From the NCBI RefSeq assembly GCF_029623955.1, contig NZ_JARSBP010000003.1:310001-374000 (forward strand): DNA of 64,000 nucleotides, written 5' to 3'. A program made the translations under genes and the position numbers. Shown in pieces: positions 58,614-64,000 of the stretch. Below the pieces are notes generated by a model that had not been told where the DNA came from, did no database searches, and saw only the letters and a list, made by a program, of their open reading frames with translations. Numbering within the stretch: the first letter of the stretch is position 1; every line of letters begins with the position of its first letter. This DNA is from Mycobacterium sp. 236(2023) (GTDB lineage: Bacteria > Actinomycetota > Actinomycetes > Mycobacteriales > Mycobacteriaceae).

Positions 58614-59222
58614 ATGCAAGGCGTGACGGCAGCGGTCACTCCCAAGGGAGAACGTCGGAGGTCCGCGCTGGTCAGCGCGGCCGCCGACCTGCTGTGCGAA
58701 GGAGGCTTCGACGCGGTCCGGCATCGAGCCGTCGCGCGCCGAGCCGGACTGCCGCTCGCGTCGACGACCTACTACTTTTCTTCGCTGGATGACCTGATCG
58801 CCAAGGCGGTCGAGCACGTGGGCAGCCGCGAGAGCGAACAGCTCCACGACCGCGTCGAAGCGCTCTCACGCCGGCGGCGCGGCGCCGAATCCACCGCCGA
58901 CATCCTCGTCGACCTCCTTGTCGGTGACAACCCTGAACGGGTGACCGAGCAGATGATCTCGCGCTACGAGCGCTACATCGCGTGCGCGCGGCAGCCGGGG
59001 CTCCGCGACATCCAGCGGCGCATCCTGCGCCAGCGCAGCGATGCCGTCGTCGAGGTCGTCGAACGCTCCGGACGGTCCGTGCGCGCCGAACTGGTCACCG
59101 CGCTGGTGTGTGCGGTCGACGGCGCGGTGGTCGCTGCCCTCGTCGGTGACGGCGACGGGCCGCGCGCGACGGCCCGGGCGACGCTCATCGATGTGATCGA
59201 CGTCCTGGCTCCGTTCAACTGA
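58614..59222 (+). CDS. TetR-family regulator (Rv0775-like)
   Basis: 202 aa. RSALVSAAADLLCEGGFDAVRHRAVARRAGLPLASTTYYFSSLDDLIAKAVEHV (about 15-65) is a TetR helix-turn-helix with the YYF motif. The C-terminal helical domain ends in DVIDVLAPFN. ATG 58614 is a reasonable start; GTG 58623 is an alternative. It is divergent from the Tat esterase with 95 bp between starts, so it may regulate that gene, itself or both. Ligand unknown. Confidence 0.85.
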   Translation: MQGVTAAVTPKGERRRSALVSAAADLLCEGGFDAVRHRAVARRAGLPLASTTYYFSSLDDLIAKAVEHVGSRESEQLHDRVEALSRRRRGAESTADILVDLLVGDNPERVTEQMISRYERYIACARQPGLRDIQRRILRQRSDAVVEVVERSGRSVRAELVTALVCAVDGAVVAALVGDGDGPRATARATLIDVIDVLAPFN

Positions 59223-59276
59223 TCCGCCAGCTCAACGATGCGTTTGCAATCAGCCGCGTCTGGTTAAACCGTCTGC

Positions 59277-60266
59277 GTGAAATTCGCCGGGGCCTTGGAT
59301 GCTGCCCTCGATCGCTCGGTGGTGCTGGGCTACACAAAACTCGGCTCGCGGATTCGCAGGGTGTGGTGGCCGTCCGATCCGTCACCGTCGTCGCTCGCAG
59401 GCAAGCGGGTCGTGGTCACCGGTGCCACCGCAGGCATCGGGACAGCCATTGCGCAGTCCTTCGCCGGGCTGGGTGCCACGGTCCATCTGCTCGGACGTGA
59501 CGAGATCAAGGTTCGGCGTTGTGCCGGCGAGATTCGACGGGCGGTGTCCGGGGCACAGGTCATCGACGAGATCTGCGATGTCTCCGACCTCGACGCCGTT
59601 CGCGCCTGGACCGACGATCTGGGTAGTCGGATCGACGCGCTGCACGGTGTCGTGCACAACGCCGGGGTGATGCCGAAGGAGCGTTCGGAAACCAAGCAGG
59701 GGCACGAGATTCAGCTCGCCACCCACGTGCTGGGGCCGCACCTGATGACCGAGAATCTCCTCGCGTTGTTGCGCAATGCCGGCGACTCCGCCGTGGTGTT
59801 CATGTCGTCCGGCGGAATGTACAGCGCACCGCTGAAGCGTTGGAGCGCAGACGAATTGGAGTCGCGCGACGGTGATTACAGCGGTATCAGGGTCTACGCC
59901 CGCACCAAGAGAATGCAGGTCGTGCTTGCCGACGCGTGGGCCCAGCGACTCACGGGCGGCGGAGTGCACGTCTACTCCACTCACCCGGGTTGGGTCGAAA
60001 CCCCCGGAGTCGCCGATGCGTTGCCCGGATTCCGTCGGCTCACCGGACCGCTGCTGCGCGACGCTGCGGACGGGGCCGACACCGCCGTGTGGCTGGTGGC
60101 TGCCCGTCCCGAATCGTCGCAAGGAAACTTCTGGCACGACAGGGCGCAGCGGCCGACGACGTTCGGCTGGCAACGGCACGAGGACCCACAGGCGGTGTCC
60201 GCGTTCCTCGACGAGATCTCCGATATCACGGGAACAGCACGGAATTGGGTCGGATTGTCCCGTTGA
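59277..60266 (+). CDS. Short-chain dehydrogenase (DHRS12-like)
   Basis: 329 aa, larger than most SDRs. A 40-residue helical N-terminus (RSVVLGYTKLGSRIRRVWW) precedes VVVTGATAGIGTAIAQSF; HNAGVMPKERSETKQG, FMSSGGMYSAP and VYARTKRMQ give Ser and Tyr-x3-Lys; the C-terminal FWHDRAQRPTTFGW is characteristic of the DHRS12-like group as far as I recall. Starts at GTG. The N-terminal extension is amphipathic and may bind membranes. Substrate unknown. Confidence 0.82.
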   Translation: MKFAGALDAALDRSVVLGYTKLGSRIRRVWWPSDPSPSSLAGKRVVVTGATAGIGTAIAQSFAGLGATVHLLGRDEIKVRRCAGEIRRAVSGAQVIDEICDVSDLDAVRAWTDDLGSRIDALHGVVHNAGVMPKERSETKQGHEIQLATHVLGPHLMTENLLALLRNAGDSAVVFMSSGGMYSAPLKRWSADELESRDGDYSGIRVYARTKRMQVVLADAWAQRLTGGGVHVYSTHPGWVETPGVADALPGFRRLTGPLLRDAADGADTAVWLVAARPESSQGNFWHDRAQRPTTFGWQRHEDPQAVSAFLDEISDITGTARNWVGLSR

Positions 60267-60330
60267 TACTGCACATCTCGACTGGCGGGTCGATGATGAG
60301 TGATCCGAACGAACCAGTGAGGAGGGCGTG

Positions 60331-61770
60331 ATGTCAGAAACCGCGGCCAGTCCGGGCAGCGTCGAAAAGCAGCCAGAGCTCAAGCGGGTGATGGGCCCCG
60401 GCCTCCTGCTGTTGTTCGTCGTCGGCGACATCCTAGGTACCGGTGTCTACGCCCTCGTCGGCGACGTCGCCGCCGAAGTGGGTGGCGCGGCGTGGCTTCC
60501 GTTCCTCGTCGCGTTCGTCGTCGCGACCATCACCGCCTTCAGCTACCTGGAGCTGGTCACCAAGTATCCACAGGCCGCAGGTGCTGCGTTGTACGCACAC
60601 AAGGCCTTTGGTATCCACTTCGTCACGTTCCTCGTCGCCTTCATCGTGATGTGCTCTGGAATCACCTCCGCCTCAACAGCTTCGAGGGCATTTGCGGCCA
60701 ACTTCTTCACCGGCGTGGGCGTCGAGGACGCACCCAAGGCCGGAGTGCTGCTGCTGGCGCTGGTGTTCATGGCGGCCCTGGCGGCGATCAACTTCCGTGG
60801 CGTCGGGGAGAGCGTCAAGCTCAACGTCGTCTTGACCATCGTCGAGATCACCGGCCTCGTCATCGTGATCCTCGTCGGCCTGTGGGCCTTCACCGGTGGC
60901 GGTGATGTCGACTTCAGCCGAGTGGTCGCGTTCGAGACCGCGGAGGACAAGAACACCTTCCTTGCCGTCACAGCGGCGACATCGCTGGCGTTCTTCGCCA
61001 TGGTCGGCTTCGAGGACTCGGTGAACATGGCCGAGGAGACCAAAGACCCGGTCAAGACGTTCCCCAAGATCCTGCTGACCGGTCTCTCCATCGCAGGCAT
61101 CGTCTACATCCTCGTGTCCATCGTGGCCGTCGCCCTCGTTCCGGTCGGTGACCTCGAAGCCAGCGACACCCCGCTCGTCGAGGTCGTCAAGGCCGGTGCT
61201 CCCGGCCTGCCCATCGACGACATCCTGCCCTTCATGACGATGTTCGCCGTGTCGAACACAGCGCTGATCAACATGCTGATGGCCAGCCGACTGATCTACG
61301 GCATGGCCAAGCAGCACGTGCTCCCGCCGGTGCTGGGGACGGTGCACCCGACCCGGCGTTCACCGTGGGTCGCCATCGTCTTCACCACGCTGCTCGCGTT
61401 CGGACTCATCACATACGTATCGACGGCGGCCAGCAGCAACGCCATCTCCATCCTCGGCGGCACCACAAGCCTGTTGCTGCTGACGGTGTTCGCGGTCGTC
61501 AACGTCGCCGTGCTGGTGCTGCGCCGGGACGTGCGGGAGACGGGCGGACACTTCAAGACACCGACCGCGCTGCCGGTGATCGGCTTCGTGACATCGCTTT
61601 ACCTCGTTCTGCCGTTCTCCGGCAGGCCCGCTCAGCAGTACATCGTGGCAGGGGCGCTGGTCGTCATCGGCATCGTGCTGTTCTTCGTCACGCAGATGAT
61701 CAACAAACAGCTCGGCATCAAGGACGGCCACATCACCGATCCGACGCACCTGGGATCGTCACCCGACTAG
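60331..61770 (+). CDS. APC-superfamily amino acid permease
   Basis: 479 aa, about twelve membrane helices. LLLLFVVGDILGTGVYALVGDVAAEVG contains the GxGIY/GTGVY unwound substrate-binding loop of helix 1; AFFAMVGFEDSVNMAEETKDP is the matching helix-6 region with the acidic E-E-T-K loop. ATG 60331 has GGAGGG 4 nt upstream; GTG 60328 is an alternative. It should import an amino acid or polyamine with protons. Regulated gene of the PadR protein downstream is possible but not shown. Confidence 0.88.
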   Translation: MSETAASPGSVEKQPELKRVMGPGLLLLFVVGDILGTGVYALVGDVAAEVGGAAWLPFLVAFVVATITAFSYLELVTKYPQAAGAALYAHKAFGIHFVTFLVAFIVMCSGITSASTASRAFAANFFTGVGVEDAPKAGVLLLALVFMAALAAINFRGVGESVKLNVVLTIVEITGLVIVILVGLWAFTGGGDVDFSRVVAFETAEDKNTFLAVTAATSLAFFAMVGFEDSVNMAEETKDPVKTFPKILLTGLSIAGIVYILVSIVAVALVPVGDLEASDTPLVEVVKAGAPGLPIDDILPFMTMFAVSNTALINMLMASRLIYGMAKQHVLPPVLGTVHPTRRSPWVAIVFTTLLAFGLITYVSTAASSNAISILGGTTSLLLLTVFAVVNVAVLVLRRDVRETGGHFKTPTALPVIGFVTSLYLVLPFSGRPAQQYIVAGALVVIGIVLFFVTQMINKQLGIKDGHITDPTHLGSSPD

Positions 61771-61837
61771 AGCTTCTCTCTTAATGTTGTTGGTGTCCAA
61801 ACGTTGTGCAGTCCTGCGTACCCTCGCCAAGCGGGTC

Positions 61838-61866
61838 GACATGTCACCAGTCACAGGTGACATGTC
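61838..61866. promoter_or_regulatory. PadR operator with perfect 11-bp arms
   Basis: GACATGTCACC (61838-61848) and GGTGACATGTC (61856-61866) are exact inverted arms around AGTCACA. ATGT/ACAT half-sites are typical of PadR regulators. It ends 4 bp before a -10 TAGTAT (61871-61876), so it covers the -35 region of the PadR gene. Confidence 0.85.
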
Positions 61867-61886
61867 GCTGTAGTATCGTGCCTCGG

Positions 61887-62480
61887 GTGAGCCTTCGATA
61901 CGCCACGCTGGGGTTGCTGGCCCAGAATCCGGGCAGCGGTTACGACCTCCTGCAACGGTTTGCGCTGTCAATGGCAAATGTGTGGCCCGCCACCCAGAGT
62001 CAGCTGTACGGAGAGTTGAGCCGGTTGTCTGATGCCGCGCTGATCGAGGCCAGCGACGCGGGGCCGCGAGGCCGCAAGGAGTACCGAATTACGGAGGCAG
62101 GGCGGGCCGAACTGGCGCGCTGGGTCACAGATCCCTCGGGCGACCCGCCGCTTCGTCGGCCTGACCTGCTACGGGTCTTTCTGCTCGGTCAGCTTCCTCC
62201 CGCCGCGGCACGCGACTACGCGATGGGTTTCGCCGAAAACGCTGCGTCGGAACTTCAACGACTGCAAGGCCTGCGCGATTCGCTGCAATGGGATGCCGAC
62301 GATCCAGACTTCTACGGCCGGGCCGCGCTCGAATTCGGATTACGAGATGCAGCGATGGCGGAGGAGTGGGCGCGTTGGCTCATCGCCCAAATCGATGAGC
62401 GCGCGAAGGTTTCGGTGCCTGCCTCGTCAGAGCACGGTCACCGGCAGGGCCAACCTTCGAGAGCGACTGCAATCGATTGA
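61887..62480 (+). CDS. PadR-family transcriptional regulator
   Basis: 197 aa. N-terminal winged helix (VSLRYATLGLLAQNPGSGYDLLQ, VWPATQSQLYGELSRLSDAALIEA, GRKEYRITEAGRAELARWV) and a C-terminal coiled-coil dimerisation part (PADR-C, about 95-170) followed by a non-conserved tail. GTG 61887 is 10 nt after the -10 TAGTAT with no ribosome site, so the mRNA is leaderless or nearly so. The perfect operator just upstream indicates autorepression. PadR proteins often sense phenolic or cationic compounds; the ligand here is unknown. Confidence 0.88.
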   Translation: MSLRYATLGLLAQNPGSGYDLLQRFALSMANVWPATQSQLYGELSRLSDAALIEASDAGPRGRKEYRITEAGRAELARWVTDPSGDPPLRRPDLLRVFLLGQLPPAAARDYAMGFAENAASELQRLQGLRDSLQWDADDPDFYGRAALEFGLRDAAMAEEWARWLIAQIDERAKVSVPASSEHGHRQGQPSRATAID

Positions 62481-62531
62481 CAGCTGCGCGTACACCATTG
62501 AGACCAAGCTTTCGCCGCCGTTCGAATTCCT

Positions 62532-62753
62532 AGCTGGTCGAGGTCAGGCTTCTCGGCCAGTCAGATCCGCCGAAATCCTATGTCGGACAATGTCGCGGAA
62601 CTGCTGTACAAGTTCGCGAAGTCACAGAGTCCGTCGGGTCAGATCGATCTGGTGTCTCACGACATCGGCAACTGGAACACCTTTCCGATGGTCGCCAAGC
62701 ATCAATCAGACTTCAAACACACCGGCGCGTCGCGATGCACGTCAGGATCGTAG
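62532..62753 (+). pseudogene. Remnant of an alpha/beta hydrolase (epoxide hydrolase-like)
   Basis: In one frame the DNA reads SGFSASQIRRNPMSDNVAEL, LYKFAKSQSPSGQIDLVSHD and IGNWNTFPMVAKHQSDFKHT before a stop. G-x-S, then a helix, then V-x-H-D-x-G is the nucleophile-elbow layout of epoxide hydrolase-type alpha/beta hydrolases (Asp nucleophile in HDIG). Only about 70 codons remain, with no start, lid or C-terminus, so it is a decayed fragment. Low confidence because the match is short. Confidence 0.4.
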
Positions 62754-63158
62754 GCGCCTGGCGCCGAGACGCCGACCGGGTTTCCGCGGGCCGTGCACGG
62801 GTCCCGTCCACGAAGGCCGAACCCCTGTACACACTCGCAACGGCTTGCGCTGCGCGCAATCCTGCGTTGCCCAACAATCACTTTCCGGAACCACGCGCCA
62901 TGTCTAGCCTGATGTGGGTAACCCGCGATGGGCATCGCCGTCGCCGATGGGGCATCGCTGGAATGCCTGAATGTCCGTGTGTTGGGTGACCTGCGCGGGC
63001 CGTTGCGATCGCCGCAGTACGCCGGGCGGCTGAAATGACTGTGCAGCAGGGTGATCGACGAGATGTCGATCGTCCGTGAGGTCTTGTGTGTTCCGTCGCT
63101 GCGCCGACGTCGTTTGTGGCGCTGGCGGTGACACGGTGGGTAGATAAAGGAGTAGGAG
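62754..63158. other. Intergenic region without a supported gene
   Basis: 405 bp between the hydrolase remnant and the SDR gene. Overlapping frames on both strands lack motifs and ribosome sites. The last 20 nt carry AAAGGAGTAGGAG, the Shine-Dalgarno site of the SDR gene. No RNA gene or repeat is evident; part may be further remnant of the lost hydrolase. Confidence 0.5.
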
Positions 63159-63944
63159 ATGCGGATTGACTTCGGTGGACGCCGGGTGTTGGTGACGGGC
63201 TCGACGAGCGGGATCGGCCTCGCCGCGGCGCGTGGCTTCCTGGCAGCGGGGGCGGAGGCGATCGTCAACGGACGCAGCGAGCAGTCAGTAGACAAGGCGA
63301 TCGACGAGCTGGGCGAGTCCCAACGGGTGGAGGGGTTTGTCGGCGACCTCGCCGAGGGCGCGGCCTGCGAAGCGTTGGCCGCCCAGCACCCCGCTGTCGA
63401 CGTCTTGGTCAACAACGTCGGGGTGTTCGGACCCCAAGACTTCTTCGACGTTGCCGATGCCGAGTGGGATCGCTTCTTCCAGACAAACGTGATGTCTGGC
63501 GTGCGGCTGGCACGATCCTACGTCCCGGGGATGGTCGAACGAGGTTGGGGCCGTGTCATTTTCGTGTCATCGGAATCGGCGCTCAACATTCCGTCCGACA
63601 TGATCCACTACGGCTTCACCAAGACCGCTCAGCTGTCGATCTCGCGTGGACTGGCGAAGCGTCTAGCGGGAACGGGTGTCACGGTCAACGCCGTCCTGCC
63701 CGGCCCCACCCTGTCCGAGGGTGTCAAGGCAATGTTCGCTGATGATGTCGAGCGCACCGGACGCAATGTCGATGACATCGTGGCGGACTTCGTCGCCGAG
63801 AACCGAAGTTCGTCGATCCTCCGTCGTCCCGCGACGGTGGAGGAGGTGGCGAACATGATCGTCTACGTCGCCTCCGAACAGGCATCGGCGACCACCGGTG
63901 CAGCGCTACGCGTCGACGGCGGTGTCGTCGACACCATTGCATAG
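63159..63944 (+). CDS. Short-chain dehydrogenase
   Basis: 261 aa. VLVTGSTSGIGLAAARGFL (NAD(P) loop near residue 12), VLVNNVGVFGPQDFFD, FVSSESALNIPSDMIHYGFTKTAQ with Ser and Tyr-x3-Lys, and SATTGAALRVDGGVVDTIA at the end. The insert KAMFADDVERTGRNVDDIVADFV between strands is long for the family and shapes the substrate pocket. GGAGTAGGAG precedes the ATG. A further gene begins 33 nt downstream, probably co-transcribed. Substrate unknown. Confidence 0.88.
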   Translation: MRIDFGGRRVLVTGSTSGIGLAAARGFLAAGAEAIVNGRSEQSVDKAIDELGESQRVEGFVGDLAEGAACEALAAQHPAVDVLVNNVGVFGPQDFFDVADAEWDRFFQTNVMSGVRLARSYVPGMVERGWGRVIFVSSESALNIPSDMIHYGFTKTAQLSISRGLAKRLAGTGVTVNAVLPGPTLSEGVKAMFADDVERTGRNVDDIVADFVAENRSSSILRRPATVEEVANMIVYVASEQASATTGAALRVDGGVVDTIA

Positions 63945-63977
63945 AAGCCAACTGCCACAACCATTCTGAGGATGAAA

Positions 63978-64000
63978 ATGTCTGACTCGATCCTTGCCGC
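63978..64000 (+). CDS. Start of an unidentified gene cut by the window end
   Basis: GAGG (63968-63971) lies 6 nt before ATG 63978, giving MSDSILA before the window ends; ATG 63972 in the same frame is an alternative. Too short to identify. Confidence 0.4.

Overview
The window is high-GC actinobacterial DNA that reads as a fast-growing Mycobacterium (Mycolicibacterium type). The evidence is a complete mce4 sterol importer with KstR-type operators, a phoP-phoR / adhB / cyp51 / cyp123 / aldA / purD block in the M. tuberculosis Rv0756c-Rv0775 order, an otsA gene next to mce4 as in M. tuberculosis, and many starts placed 6-8 nt after a TAnnnT -10 box (leaderless mRNAs). All names are read from the sequence and from remembered family features; no database search was run.

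0-16 kb, sterol uptake and catabolism. fadD17 (partial), fadE27 and fadE26 run leftward; fdxD, hsd4A, yrbE4A-yrbE4B-mce4A-F and two Mce-associated proteins run rightward. KstR palindromes lie between the two arms and in front of yrbE4A, where one sits inside a recognisable promoter. otsA and a small coupled gene converge on the end of the mce4 operon.

16-35 kb, accessory region between two conserved blocks. It holds an enoyl-CoA hydratase, an SDR with its own perfect KstR palindrome, a five-gene molybdenum-hydroxylase operon (small, FAD, CoxG-like and large subunits plus XdhC), a VanX-like dipeptidase, a DKNYY-type lipoprotein, a secreted DUF4185 protein with a 15-bp tandem repeat, an AEC transporter and a gene broken by one in-frame TGA. 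A BlaI/BlaR-like pair sits downstream of an L,D-transpeptidase. A Pseudomonas stutzeri-type trehalose synthase, tRNA-Thr(UGU) and an HNH protein follow.

35-59 kb, conserved block. A repeat protein (Rv0756c-like), phoP-phoR with a PhoP-box-like triple repeat, a HIT protein, a CDGP protein, fadD and an SDR precede an oxidation cluster: Rv0760c-like, adhB, a SnoaL-like protein, ferredoxin, cyp51, an SDR and cyp123. A TetR regulator with two matching dyads controls the divergent point to aldA, an SDR, a 3-hydroxyisobutyrate dehydrogenase-like enzyme and a CMD protein. Next come a putative type VII-secreted DUF6973-like protein with a lipoprotein, a CYP125-like P450 with a TetR gene, purD, a Tat esterase and a TetR gene.

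59-64 kb: an SDR, an APC permease, a PadR regulator with a perfect 11-bp-arm operator, a decayed alpha/beta-hydrolase fragment, another SDR and a gene cut by the window end.

Most notable observations: a shared 20-bp element at two promoters beside the blaI-blaR genes; an SDR whose only usable start is ATT; a transpeptidase that appears to start at CTG and lacks the usual SHGC histidine; a 20-bp element encoding MSACAK at two operon junctions; and the DUF6973-like / lipoprotein pair.
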